Assembly: GCA_031291575.1 (NCBI GenBank)
Contig: JARLIT010000075.1
Span: forward strand, 1-48,213
Length of the DNA stretch: 48,213 nt
Direction: 5' to 3'
Source of the DNA: Ancalomicrobiaceae bacterium
GTDB lineage: Bacteria; Pseudomonadota; Alphaproteobacteria; Rhizobiales; Ancalomicrobiaceae
The notes beneath the pieces were generated by a model that saw only the letters and a list, made by a program, of their open reading frames with translations, was not told where the DNA came from and searched no databases. Shown here in pieces: positions 34,929-43,383 of this stretch; position 1 is the stretch's first letter, and every line of letters begins with the position of its first letter. Made by a program: the position numbers and the translations under genes.

Positions 34929-35108
34929 CGCAAATAGCCGGGCTGGGCCCGGCATCTCGTCTTGCTCCATAGAGCGCTACAGGCTCACAGCCGATAGAGG
35001 ATCTGGTCCGTCCAGAAGCGCAAGAAGCCGGGCGGGGCCCGGCTTCGCTTCTTGGTCCACGGAGCGCTACAGGCTCACAGCCGATAGAGGATCTGGTCGG
35101 TCCAGAAA
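34929..35108. repeat. 90-bp tandem duplication covering the ldtR 3' end and its terminator
   Basis: Unit 1 is 34929-35018 and unit 2 is 35019-35108, with exact 90-base period and roughly 85% identity. Each unit contains the last codons of ldtR (FWTDQILYRL and stop on the minus strand) and a GCCGGGC/GCCCGGC hairpin. Unit 2 is part of the live gene; unit 1 is an untranslated copy. The hairpin in unit 2 (stem 35027-35043) followed by TTCTTGCGCTT on the minus strand probably terminates ldtR. Confidence 0.9.
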
Positions 35109-35587
35109 CGCTCCAGGCGATGCAGAGACTTGTTGAGGACGCGGAACTCGGCCGGGCCGATGCCGCCGACCTGCTCGATCGACCGCATGTGGCGCTCGTA
35201 GAGGCGATCGATCACATCGGCCACTTCGCGGCCCTTGTCCGTCAGGCTGACACGCACCGAGCGACGGTCGATGCGCGAGCGTTCGTGCTTGACGTAACCG
35301 GACTCGACCAGTTTCTTCAGGTTGTAGGAGACGTTGGAACCGAGGTAGTAGCCACGGGTCCTGAGCTCTCCCGCCGTCAATTCCGCACCGCCGATGTTGA
35401 ACAGCAGCAAAGCCTGGACCGAATTGACGTCGTCGCGTCCCATGCGGTCGAATTCGTCCTTGATCACATCGAGGAGCCGCCGATGCAGACGCTCGACGAG
35501 AGTGAGTGCCTCGAGATAGAGCGGTTTGACCGCAGCATCGCCATCCGCCTGCGCAAGTGCTTCGACCGCCTTTTTGGCATTCAGCAT
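35075..35587 (-). CDS. ldtR: MarR-family transcriptional regulator LdtR
   Basis: The 170-residue winged-helix regulator has the LdtR-specific form: a long N-terminal helix (LYLEALTLVERLHRRLLDVI), DEFDRMGRDDVNSVQALLLF, and the recognition part LTAGELRTRGYYLGSNVSYN followed by the wing HERSRIDRRSVRVSLTDKG. In relatives it controls ldtP and stress tolerance, and ldtP lies downstream on the same strand here. The 3' end is duplicated just after the stop. A dyad upstream of the start is a candidate self-operator. Confidence 0.94.
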   Translation of the reverse strand: MLNAKKAVEALAQADGDAAVKPLYLEALTLVERLHRRLLDVIKDEFDRMGRDDVNSVQALLLFNIGGAELTAGELRTRGYYLGSNVSYNLKKLVESGYVKHERSRIDRRSVRVSLTDKGREVADVIDRLYERHMRSIEQVGGIGPAEFRVLNKSLHRLERFWTDQILYRL

Positions 35588-35637
35588 TGGATTTCGCCTC
35601 GCTGTTCTCTTATTTATTTGCGACAGCTGAGCTGCCG

Positions 35638-35656
35638 TGTGTAGCTGAACACTACA
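35638..35656. promoter_or_regulatory. candidate MarR-type operator upstream of ldtR
   Basis: TGTAG (35640-35644) and CTACA (35652-35656) form a 17-bp dyad with a 7-base spacer, 50-70 bases upstream of the ldtR start in an AT-rich promoter-like stretch. The size and position suit a MarR dimer site. Only sequence symmetry supports it. Confidence 0.4.
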
Positions 35657-36035
35657 TCGAGCGATCTAAAATCGGATTAAGTGCCATTATTAAATAAATG
35701 TGAATCGGAAGTGCCTCGTCGCATCCTTAACGAGTCATCATAATCTTTGCCGCATTTGTCGCTTTGGCGGCGGCAAAGGCCGGGGAACGGGTCGCCCGCC
35801 CCGCCCGGATCAAATTTGAATCACATCGCGATTTCATCAGTTTGGCGACTGTCATGGCGCTGCCGCGGGCGCTGCGGCCGACGATTTCCACAGGTCGAAG
35901 GCTCGTATCCGCCGGGATAGCGGATCTGCGATAGGAACATACCCTGAGGCGGATCGAGGCTATACCGCCGCGGCGCCCCCCCTCGCCGGCGGGGCAGTAC
36001 GGCCCGGCCGGCACCGACAGACCCAAGTCCGCAGC
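35657..36035. other. intergenic region between ldtR and the DUF6163-like gene
   Basis: About 380 bases. It starts AT-rich (GTGCCATTATTAAATAAATG), which suits the ldtR promoter, then returns to high GC. A 42-codon minus-strand frame ending at 35727 has plausible composition but no ribosome binding site. No RNA gene or terminator was recognised. Confidence 0.45.
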
Positions 36036-36503
36036 TCAGTCGGCACCGAGGCTGCGGCGGGATTCGCGCTGGCGGGCGCTTTCGAGCCGCCGCTCGCGCC
36101 GGGCGAAGACGACCAGGAGCAGGAACAGGATGATGGCGCCGATATCGAGCGCCGTCTCCACCGGCGACCAGCCGTAGCTCGAGGCGAACACGGTGTGGCG
36201 ACAGATACGAATGGCGGCGGCAGAGAACCACACCACGATGCCCCATCCAGCGGTGAGCCAAAGGCCGACTGCAGCGACGAGGTCGGCGACGGCAAAGAAC
36301 AGCTCGCCCGCCTGGGCCTGCAGATTGAGACTGAAGAAGGAGACCTTGTGGATCTCCACGGCGCCGATCAGTTCGGCCCATTCGATGAGACCGACCGCCA
36401 GGAGAGTGAACGCAACCAGTCGGGAGAACGCCAGTTGCAGGCCGGACGCCCGCTTCCACCAACTGAGGCGCGGCGGCTGTCCCTGGATGCCACTATTCGA
36501 CAT
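36036..36503 (-). CDS. DUF6163-like integral membrane protein
   Basis: The 155-residue protein starts at the ATG at 36503 (MSNSGIQGQPPRLSWWKRAS); a longer frame upstream is possible. Four hydrophobic helices: LAFSRLVAFTLLAVGLIEWA, FAVADLVAAVGLWLTAGWGI, VVWFSAAAIRICRHTVF and ALDIGAIILFLLLVVFA, then a basic cytoplasmic tail. This small membrane family commonly sits between ldtR and hemB in Hyphomicrobiales. Its function is unknown. It is divergent from hemB. Confidence 0.8.
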   Translation of the reverse strand: MSNSGIQGQPPRLSWWKRASGLQLAFSRLVAFTLLAVGLIEWAELIGAVEIHKVSFFSLNLQAQAGELFFAVADLVAAVGLWLTAGWGIVVWFSAAAIRICRHTVFASSYGWSPVETALDIGAIILFLLLVVFARRERRLESARQRESRRSLGAD

Positions 36504-36733
36504 GCCCGCCCCCGGCCCATGGTCCCGCATCCCCGATGAACGCGCTTCATTGCCCCAACATCGACCATTAGAAGCCGGCACAATCCGCGTCAACCCGAGG
36601 CCATCGGCCGCCGCATCGGATCGGTCCGGGGCGGGGGCGAACAGTGATACAGACATGCGCAAAAGACCCGACACACAGGCCGAGTTTGCGCTAATGTCCG
36701 CCGCAAAGTTCAGCTCAAGGAGCGCACAGGACC

Positions 36734-37774
36734 ATGGATGCCATCAAACATGCGAAGGACATCGGAAGGGAGATCGATGTCGACGCCATTCTCGCCGGAC
36801 GGCGGCTGCGCCGCACACGCCGCACCGATTGGTCGCGGCGCCTGGTGCGCGAGTCACGCCTGAGCGTCGACGATCTCATCTGGCCGATCTTCGTCGTTGA
36901 CGGCGAGGGCCGGCGCGACCCAATTCCGTCCATGCCGGGCGTCTTCCGCCTGACCGTCGACGAGGCGGTGAAGGAGGCGCAGCGCGCCGCCGATCTGGCG
37001 ATCCCGGTCATCGCGCTGTTCCCCTATACCGATCCCGACTTGCGCGATGAAGTCGGCTCGGAGGCGCTCAATCCGGACAATCTGGTCTGCCGGGCGGTGA
37101 AGGCGATCCGGGCGTCCGTCGCCAACATCGGCCTGATGGTCGACGTGGCGCTCGATCCCTATACGAGCCACGGCCACGACGGGCTGATGGTCGGCGACGA
37201 GATCGTCAACGACGAGACCGTGGCGCAACTGGTCGAACAGTCAATCGTGCTGGCCGCCGCCGGTGCCGACATCATCGGTCCGTCCGACATGATGGACGGG
37301 CGGGTCGGCGCCATCCGCGCCGGGCTCGACGAGGCCGGCTTCACGCACGTGCAGATCATGGCCTATTCGGCGAAATATGCCTCGGCCTTCTATGGTCCGT
37401 TCCGCGACGCGATCGGCACGGCGAAGACGTTGAAGGGCGACAAGCGCACCTATCAGATGGATCCGGCAAACGGCGACGAGGCGATCCGCGAGGCCGAACT
37501 CGATCTCGCCGAGGGCGCCGACCTGATCATGGTGAAGCCCGGCATGCCCTATCTCGACATCCTCTGGCGGCTGAAGGAGACGTTTCGCGTGCCAACGTTC
37601 GCCTATCAGGTTTCGGGCGAGTACGCGATGATCCAGGCTGCCGGCTTGAACGGGTGGCTCGATCTCGAGCGCGCCGCCTACGAGAGCCTCGTCGCCTTCA
37701 AGCGCGCCGGGGCGGACGGGATCCTCACCTACTTCGCCCCGATGATCGCCGAGCGCCTCAAAAACGAAAGATGA
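36734..37774 (+). CDS. hemB: porphobilinogen synthase (delta-aminolevulinic acid dehydratase)
   Basis: The 346-residue enzyme condenses two 5-aminolevulinate to porphobilinogen in tetrapyrrole synthesis. Motifs: LIWPIFVVDGEGRRDPIPSM, ALFPYTDPDLRDE, MVDVALDPYTSHGHDGLM, IMAYSAKYASAFYGPFRDA with one active-site lysine, and LIMVKPGMPYLDILW with the Schiff-base lysine. The site after DVALD lacks the cysteine cluster of zinc enzymes, as in Mg-dependent alphaproteobacterial forms. The stop overlaps the next start (ATGA). Confidence 0.98.
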   Translation: MDAIKHAKDIGREIDVDAILAGRRLRRTRRTDWSRRLVRESRLSVDDLIWPIFVVDGEGRRDPIPSMPGVFRLTVDEAVKEAQRAADLAIPVIALFPYTDPDLRDEVGSEALNPDNLVCRAVKAIRASVANIGLMVDVALDPYTSHGHDGLMVGDEIVNDETVAQLVEQSIVLAAAGADIIGPSDMMDGRVGAIRAGLDEAGFTHVQIMAYSAKYASAFYGPFRDAIGTAKTLKGDKRTYQMDPANGDEAIREAELDLAEGADLIMVKPGMPYLDILWRLKETFRVPTFAYQVSGEYAMIQAAGLNGWLDLERAAYESLVAFKRAGADGILTYFAPMIAERLKNER

Positions 37775-39186
37775 GGCGACGGAGCAGCCTTCTCACCGCT
37801 CTGATTGTCCTCATCGCCTCGGCGGTTCTGGCGAGTTGCGGCGGCATCGACGCGCGCCAGACCAACATTTGCATGAGCCTGATCTCCGTCGTGGAGCCGC
37901 CGGGCACGCCGGTCACGGTCGTGAAGATCATGCCGGACGCGACGACGGTCGACCGCGTCGTCATCGCCTATCGCACCACAGCCGAGAGCGACGCGGCAGA
38001 AGGCGAGCCGGCCCAGGCCGCCGCGGCCAGCGGGACGATCGAGCGGAGCATCGCCTGCCGCTTCTCCGGGACCGGCTTCGACGAGCACAAGGACTGGCTG
38101 CGCGACGTCGTGACGCAGGACGGGCCGATGTCGCAGACGCGGCTCGACCTCATCAATCATCGCTGGCTGACCGATCTCGAGGCGCAGTCTGAGGCGCTTT
38201 TGCGGACGAAGCGGACTGGCGAGGCGGCGCTCAAAGGCTTCGTCACGCTCGGTCCGGCGGCCGGCTATTTCCTGCAGCAGTTTGTCAATGCCGCGCCGTC
38301 GACCGCGCTTTACGCCTTGCTGGCGCTCGCCTACAGCCTCGTTTACGGACTGACCAACCGCATCAACCTGGCCTTCGGCGACATCGCCACGCTCGGCGCC
38401 TACGGGGCGTTCCTCGGCGTCACCTTCGCCCTCGGGCTTGGGTTGCCGGCGGCTGGCGCAGCGCTTCCGCTCGCCCTTCTCGCCGCTGTCGCCTTTGCCT
38501 CGGCGAGCGGCAGCTGGATCGGCAAGACCGTGTTCGTGCCGCTGGTCGGGAGATCGTCGCAGCCGCTGCTCGTCGCCACCATCGGCCTGGCGGTCGTGCT
38601 GCAGGAGTTTCTGGCGCGGGCGCAAGGAGTGCACGAACTCTGGCTCAACCCGGTGCTGGCCGAGCCGCATATCCTGGCCGGCGGATCGTTCGAAGTGGTG
38701 GCGACGACGATGCAGCTCGCCGTTGCTTCCTGCACGGCGATCGTCGTCGTCGCGCTCATCGCCGCCATGCGGCTGACACGCTATGGCCGGATCTGGCGCT
38801 CCGTCGCCGACGACCGCAAGATGGCAGGCCTCCTCGGCGTCGACGCTCGCGGCGTGATCATCGCCAGCTTCGCGATTGCCTCTGCACTTGCCGGCCTCGG
38901 CGGTGCGGTGTTGACCTTGCATTTCGGCGGCACCAGCTTCGCCATGGGCACGACGGTCGGCCTCAAGGCGCTGGTTGCCGCGATCGTGGGCGGCGTCGGA
39001 TCCCTGCCGGGCGCCGTGCTCGGCGGTCTGATCATCGGCCTCACCGAGGCTTTCTGGTCGGCCTACGAGCCGATCGTCTGGCGCGATGGCGTCATCTTCA
39101 CGCTGATGATCGTCTTCCTGGTGCTCAGGCCCGAGGGCCTGATGGGCACGCGCCGGGCGATCGAGGAACGGGAGGATCGGCCATGA
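37771..39186 (+). CDS. LivH-type branched-chain amino-acid ABC permease with N-terminal lipoprotein-like domain
   Basis: The 471-residue protein starts at the ATG overlapping the hemB stop (ATGA). Residues 1-23 form a signal peptide with lipobox LASC (Cys23). Residues about 25-150 form a soluble domain with conserved-looking Cys residues (NICMSLISVV, SIACRFSGTG). From about 165 on it is a BPD_transp_2/LivH permease with 8-9 helices (NAAPSTALYALLALAYSLVY, ATLGAYGAFLGVTFALGLGL) and the EAA-like segment YGRIWRSVADDRKMAGLLGV. No ATPase, binding protein or LivM partner is nearby. LivH proteins do not usually carry such a domain. Confidence 0.85.
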   Translation: MRRRSSLLTALIVLIASAVLASCGGIDARQTNICMSLISVVEPPGTPVTVVKIMPDATTVDRVVIAYRTTAESDAAEGEPAQAAAASGTIERSIACRFSGTGFDEHKDWLRDVVTQDGPMSQTRLDLINHRWLTDLEAQSEALLRTKRTGEAALKGFVTLGPAAGYFLQQFVNAAPSTALYALLALAYSLVYGLTNRINLAFGDIATLGAYGAFLGVTFALGLGLPAAGAALPLALLAAVAFASASGSWIGKTVFVPLVGRSSQPLLVATIGLAVVLQEFLARAQGVHELWLNPVLAEPHILAGGSFEVVATTMQLAVASCTAIVVVALIAAMRLTRYGRIWRSVADDRKMAGLLGVDARGVIIASFAIASALAGLGGAVLTLHFGGTSFAMGTTVGLKALVAAIVGGVGSLPGAVLGGLIIGLTEAFWSAYEPIVWRDGVIFTLMIVFLVLRPEGLMGTRRAIEEREDRP

Positions 39187-39338
39187 GGCGGGCTCCCCCG
39201 GCGTCGATCCAACCAGACCTGACGCCTGTGCGCCGCTGATCGCCCTTTCCTTCGCCCGCCGCCCTATATTATCGTAGCCAAGATCGTCGCACCGAACGCT
39301 ACGGCCACCCGACCGGGCGGCGCGCTGCCGGACGCCTT

Positions 39339-40085
39339 ATGACCCAACACCCTGTCGATGCTCCGCAATTCTATCTGACGGCGCCGGCGCCCTGCCCCTA
39401 TCTGGCCGGGCGGCAGGAGCGCAAGGTGTTCACGCACCTGATCGGCCAGCGGGCCTCGCAGCTCAACGATCTTCTTACCCAGGGCGGTTTCCGCCGCAGC
39501 CAGAACATTGCCTATCGCCCAGCCTGCGACGGCTGCCGCGCCTGCGTCTCGGTCCGCATCGTCGTTGCCGAGTTCGACTGGACACGCTCGTTCCGGCGCG
39601 TCGTGAAGCTCAACGACGATCTCATCGGCACGAACCTCGCCCACACGCCGACCGCCGAGCAGTATTCCCTGTTCCGCCGCTATCTCGACAGCCGGCACTC
39701 GGACGGCGGCATGGCCGACATGTCGGTGCTCGACTACGCCATGATGATCGAGGATACGCACGTGGAGACGCGCGTCATCGAGTATCGCCGGCGCGGGCCG
39801 GACACGGCCATCAATGGACGCGGCGCCGGACCGCTGTTCGGATGCTCGCTGACCGACGTTCTCGCCGACGGACTGTCGATGGTCTACTCGTTCTACGATC
39901 CGCGCCACGACCACCGCAGCCTCGGCACCTTCATGATCCTCGACCACGTGCGGCGCGCCCAGGAACTGGGGCTCGACTACGTCTATCTCGGCTATTGGGT
40001 CGATGGCTCGCGCAAGATGGACTACAAGCGCCGTTTCCAGCCGCTCGAATACCTGTCGGCGCCCGGGTGGGTGCGCGAGTGGTGA
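39339..40085 (+). CDS. bpt: aspartate/glutamate leucyltransferase (N-end rule aminoacyl-tRNA-protein transferase)
   Basis: The 248-residue Bpt family enzyme transfers leucine from Leu-tRNA to N-terminal Asp or Glu, marking proteins for ClpAP. Motifs: [52 protein letters not shown] and [20 protein letters not shown]. The length is usual. It is preceded by 152 bases after the permease gene and followed by hairpins in the next gap. Its association with hemB is common in the order. Confidence 0.96.
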   Translation: MTQHPVDAPQFYLTAPAPCPYLAGRQERKVFTHLIGQRASQLNDLLTQGGFRRSQNIAYRPACDGCRACVSVRIVVAEFDWTRSFRRVVKLNDDLIGTNLAHTPTAEQYSLFRRYLDSRHSDGGMADMSVLDYAMMIEDTHVETRVIEYRRRGPDTAINGRGAGPLFGCSLTDVLADGLSMVYSFYDPRHDHRSLGTFMILDHVRRAQELGLDYVYLGYWVDGSRKMDYKRRFQPLEYLSAPGWVREW

Positions 40086-40209
40086 AGCCGTCAGGCCGGT
40101 TGCGTCGCGCGCATGGCAGGCGAGCAGTTGTGGCGACTATACCAGTGATCGCAAGGCCGGAGGGAGAGCCTGATTTTTCCCGTCGTCACGCAAGTAAATG
40201 TGCGCTGAT

Positions 40210-40270
40210 CGCCTTCCGGAAAGGCGCCCCGATCAAAGAAAAAGAGCGGCTGCACCGCTCGCCATCAGGT
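40210..40270 (+). terminator. two hairpins after bpt, second a possible terminator
   Basis: CGCCTT/AAGGCG (40210-40226) around CCGGA, then GAGCGG (40244-40249) pairing with CCGCTC (40255-40260), followed after eight bases by GGTTTTC. The T-tract is weak and displaced, so termination efficiency is uncertain. Confidence 0.4.
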
Positions 40271-40629
40271 TTTCTAGTCGCAAGCGCGCACTATCTCTGA
40301 TAGATATACCTGCTTTGCTGCATATTACCATAACTTTATACACAAGATACCCGAGCTGTCAGCCGACACTTATATCGATAATGTGAAATATGAAAGTCGA
40401 TCAATTTGCCAATAAATGCCAACGAGGCTTCTCGTCGCACATTACCTGTTAACTCAACCTAAATCGTTTCGACTTACCAATTTTGAAAACACGTAACGCT
40501 ACGCGCCCTCGACCTCTCGCCCTCATCTATACATGCGTATTTTTGAAATACCTCAACACGTGGATAGCACGATGCACGAATTTCAGTCCGGTAGGAAGAG
40601 AAGCGACGTATGACGGGTGGGAGCAGGGA
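40271..40629. other. AT-rich promoter region of the GGDEF-EAL gene
   Basis: The stretch 40290-40480 is markedly AT-richer than its surroundings (CATATTACCATAACTTTATA, ATCGATAATGTGAAATATGA) and lies upstream of the diguanylate cyclase gene. A small dyad TATCTCTGATA is at 40291-40301. It probably holds the promoter. An in-frame extension of the gene back to 40483 is not accepted. Confidence 0.5.
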
Positions 40630-42957
40630 ATGTCGGAGCACGTTGCCGGACTGCACCTAGCACCTCCGTTAGTTGCAGATCACGTGAATGCATCGGCGGC
40701 GACGCACGCTCAGCCGAGCCAAGACTCGACATCGCCCAGTTCTGCGCCGGTCGGGCGGACGGTGGCAGACGAGCCCTCGTCTTCCAGCGCAGCTCGCAGC
40801 GATCCGACGGAAGCCAGCCCAATCCTACCCGCATCCGACGTCCCCCTCTCCAAGCCGGCGTCGGCCGGCAGCGAAGCGCCAGCGAGCCATCGCGGCACGG
40901 CCCATCTCGGCTCGATCGACCACTACATCCACTCGATCGGCCGCTATCACGTTCATCTGACGGCCATTCTGACGTTTCTGATCTGCGCCACCTACCTGAC
41001 GGTGACGGTTGCCCTCGATCGCCAGTCGCTGTTGCAGAACATCAGCTATCTCGCTGGCAACCAGATGGTGCGCATGCACCATCTGTCCGACCAGACACGG
41101 GCGATCCTCAACGCCGCCGAGGCTCCGGCCAAGGCGCCGATCGTGTTGCCGCCGATGATGGACATTGCCAGGCACGACATAGCTGACATCCGCGCCCGGG
41201 GTCGCGAACTCGAGAGGCTGCATCGCGAGCTGGCGGCCAACATCCTCGAACGGTTGAGTTCGCAGAACGACACAATCGAACGCGAGCGCTACGCACTGGT
41301 CAACCGCATCGCGTCGTTTCTCGATCGCGTCGAAGCCTTCCTCACCACGTCCCCCGACGAGCTGCAGCAGCGCTATCGCTACGCCGGTCCGATCGAGCTC
41401 ACCACCGACACATTGTTGAGCCGCCAGTTCGAGGACGTGATCCGCGACGCCCGCGATCGCAGCAATATCGGCATCGCCGCGACGGCCACATTCACCGCCT
41501 GGATTCTCCTGCTGATGGCGGCCACGCTGGTGATCATCAGCCTGTTCCTGTTCCGGCCGCTGCTCCGCAAGCTGAAGGCAGAGCACGACAAGTCGATCAG
41601 CATCGAGGATCGGCTGGCCACCCTCACGTATACCGATCCGCTGACCGGGCTCGTCAATCGCGCTGCCTTCAAGGCCGCCCTGGGCGATGAATTCACGCTC
41701 CATGCCGCTTCCGGCGCCGGATTTGCGCTGTTGATCGTCGATCTCGACCACTTCAAGTCAATCAACGACAGCTACGGCCAAGCGGCCGGCGATGCGGTGC
41801 TCGGCCGTGTCGCGACCGTGCTCCGGCGATCGTTCCCGACGGCCCGTTCCATCGCCAGGCTCGGCGGCGACGAGTTCGCCGTGCTCATCCCCGACGTCAG
41901 CGAGCCCGCCGACGTTGAGCGCACCGCGGAAGACGCTGCCGCAGTCATCGCGCAGCCCTTCGACTGCGGTGGCGCGCAGATCCAGGTTTCGGCCAGCATC
42001 GGCGGCGCGCTCGCGCCGCAGCACGCCCGTGACGACGCCGGGCTTCTGAGACTGGCCGATCTCGCGCTCTATACCGCCAAGGCCAAGCGCAATACCACCG
42101 TGCTGTTCTCCGAATCCTCACTCGCCAACCGGCTGGAACAGAACCGCATGACGGCGGCGCTGGCACAGGCGGCGGACCGGGACGAATTCGTCGTCTTCTA
42201 CCAGCCGAAGATCCAACTGACGACCGGTCGCAGCGTCGGCTTCGAAGCGCTGGTGCGCTGGAGACACCCCGAACTCGGTATCCTGCCGCCCGCTCGCTTC
42301 CTGCACCTTCTCGACACGCCGCAACTCATCGGTGCCATGTCGCGCGCCGTCATCGACAGCGCCGGACGGGACCTGAGGGCGTGGATCGATGCCGGATTCA
42401 CCCCCGGCGCAGTGGCGATCAACCTACCCGAAACGCTTCTGATCGGGCCGGATGGCTGGCAGATGCTGGCCGAGACCATTCGCAAATATGGCCTTCGCTA
42501 CCATGACTTCGCCGTCGAAGTGACAGAGGACGTGTTCCTCACCCGCAAGTCCGACGAGATCCTCGCCAACGTCATCCGCTTCCGCGCCTGCGGCATGTCG
42601 ATCTCGCTTGACGATTTCGGCACCGGCTTCGCCTCGCTGGTGCACCTACGCGACTTTCCCTTCGATGAACTCAAGATCGACAAGAGTTTCATCGCCGGCA
42701 TCGGCCGGGACCGTCGCTCGGAACAGATCATCATGGCGGTGCTGGAATTGTCGCGCAAACTCGGCAAGCGCAGCGTGGCCGAAGGCATCGAGACGACCGA
42801 GCAGCTGGAATTTCTCAAGGCGGCCGGCTGCGAGATCGGCCAGGGCTATCTCTTCGCGCGGCCCGAGCCGGTCGCCGACGTCACTAACCGGCTGCGCCGC
42901 ACCGATCTGCCGTCGGACGAGGCCAACTCGCCACGCGTGCGCAAGGCCGCCGTCTGA
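40630..42957 (+). CDS. membrane GGDEF-EAL protein (cyclic-di-GMP turnover)
   Basis: The 775-residue protein starts at the ATG at 40630 behind GGGAG. Residues 1-100 are a Ser/Ala/Pro-rich disordered cytoplasmic tail. Helices near 109-129 and 283-308 flank a periplasmic sensor of about 150 residues with coiled-coil character. The GGDEF domain is intact (RLGGDEFAVL near 410), but the upstream inhibitory RxxD site is absent (PTAR). The EAL domain (EALVRW near 538) keeps N, E, DDFGTGFASL, K and E of the metal site, so it should be active. The protein may do both or mainly degrade cyclic-di-GMP. Confidence 0.95.
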   Translation: MSEHVAGLHLAPPLVADHVNASAATHAQPSQDSTSPSSAPVGRTVADEPSSSSAARSDPTEASPILPASDVPLSKPASAGSEAPASHRGTAHLGSIDHYIHSIGRYHVHLTAILTFLICATYLTVTVALDRQSLLQNISYLAGNQMVRMHHLSDQTRAILNAAEAPAKAPIVLPPMMDIARHDIADIRARGRELERLHRELAANILERLSSQNDTIERERYALVNRIASFLDRVEAFLTTSPDELQQRYRYAGPIELTTDTLLSRQFEDVIRDARDRSNIGIAATATFTAWILLLMAATLVIISLFLFRPLLRKLKAEHDKSISIEDRLATLTYTDPLTGLVNRAAFKAALGDEFTLHAASGAGFALLIVDLDHFKSINDSYGQAAGDAVLGRVATVLRRSFPTARSIARLGGDEFAVLIPDVSEPADVERTAEDAAAVIAQPFDCGGAQIQVSASIGGALAPQHARDDAGLLRLADLALYTAKAKRNTTVLFSESSLANRLEQNRMTAALAQAADRDEFVVFYQPKIQLTTGRSVGFEALVRWRHPELGILPPARFLHLLDTPQLIGAMSRAVIDSAGRDLRAWIDAGFTPGAVAINLPETLLIGPDGWQMLAETIRKYGLRYHDFAVEVTEDVFLTRKSDEILANVIRFRACGMSISLDDFGTGFASLVHLRDFPFDELKIDKSFIAGIGRDRRSEQIIMAVLELSRKLGKRSVAEGIETTEQLEFLKAAGCEIGQGYLFARPEPVADVTNRLRRTDLPSDEANSPRVRKAAV

Positions 42958-43110
42958 CGCACGCCACGACCAGCGGCGCTCGGCTCCTCCGTCACAGCCC
43001 CTTCCCGCAAATCCAGCGTCGTCGGCAGCCATGCCGTCGCGGCCGCATGGATGCGGGCATTTTGGCAACACGCAACCGGCAAACCAACGCCTGAGAGCAC
43101 AGAACCTCTT

Positions 43111-43139
43111 TTGCTCTAGACCGACTCACTAAATATAAA
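43111..43139 (+). promoter_or_regulatory. sigma-70-type promoter of the candidate small RNA
   Basis: TTGCTC (43111-43116) and TATAAA (43134-43139) are separated by exactly 17 bases. A transcript would start near 43146, just upstream of the hairpins described next. Confidence 0.6.
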
Positions 43140-43145
43140 GATATT

Positions 43146-43213
43146 ACGGCTATGTTTTGCGTATTCCTCCCTCCACTACGCACCTTCGGGCCCATCTTGG
43201 GCCCGATTTTTCT
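43146..43213 (+). ncRNA. candidate trans-acting small RNA with anti-Shine-Dalgarno loop (alpha-r14/CcsR-like)
   Basis: About 68 nt. Hairpin 1 is TGCGTA (43158-43163) with TACGCA (43177-43182) and a 13-base loop containing CCTCCCTCC (43166-43174), complementary to ribosome binding sites. Hairpin 2 is the terminator that follows. This architecture, CCUCC-type motif in a hairpin loop plus intrinsic terminator, matches alphaproteobacterial RNA families such as alphar14 (NfeR1) and the CcsR RNAs, in which the exposed motif pairs with mRNAs. It contains no ORF. The promoter spacing is ideal. Family membership is inferred from architecture, not an alignment. Confidence 0.65.
43187..43213 (+). terminator. 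intrinsic terminator of the small RNA
   Basis: CGGGCCC (43187-43193) pairs with GGGCCCG (43199-43205) around ATCTT and is followed by ATTTTTCTTT. Confidence 0.9.
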
Positions 43214-43383
43214 TTCAGGCTTAAGCACATAGTGCGAATTCGCCGGCGCTGTGGAGACGAACCGGGCCTGCGATCCGTCACGAAAGCTCGAATGCCGGCC
43301 GCATCGCGAAAAACTCCCGATCAGCGAAACAATTCAATATTTTGTCAGCAATATTGGGTTCGGCGGCAGCTGCGCTTTGCCAG

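Noticed and set aside
35727-35855. A 42-codon minus-strand ORF after the DUF6163-like gene
   Set aside because: Composition is plausible, but no ribosome binding site and no recognisable feature support it.
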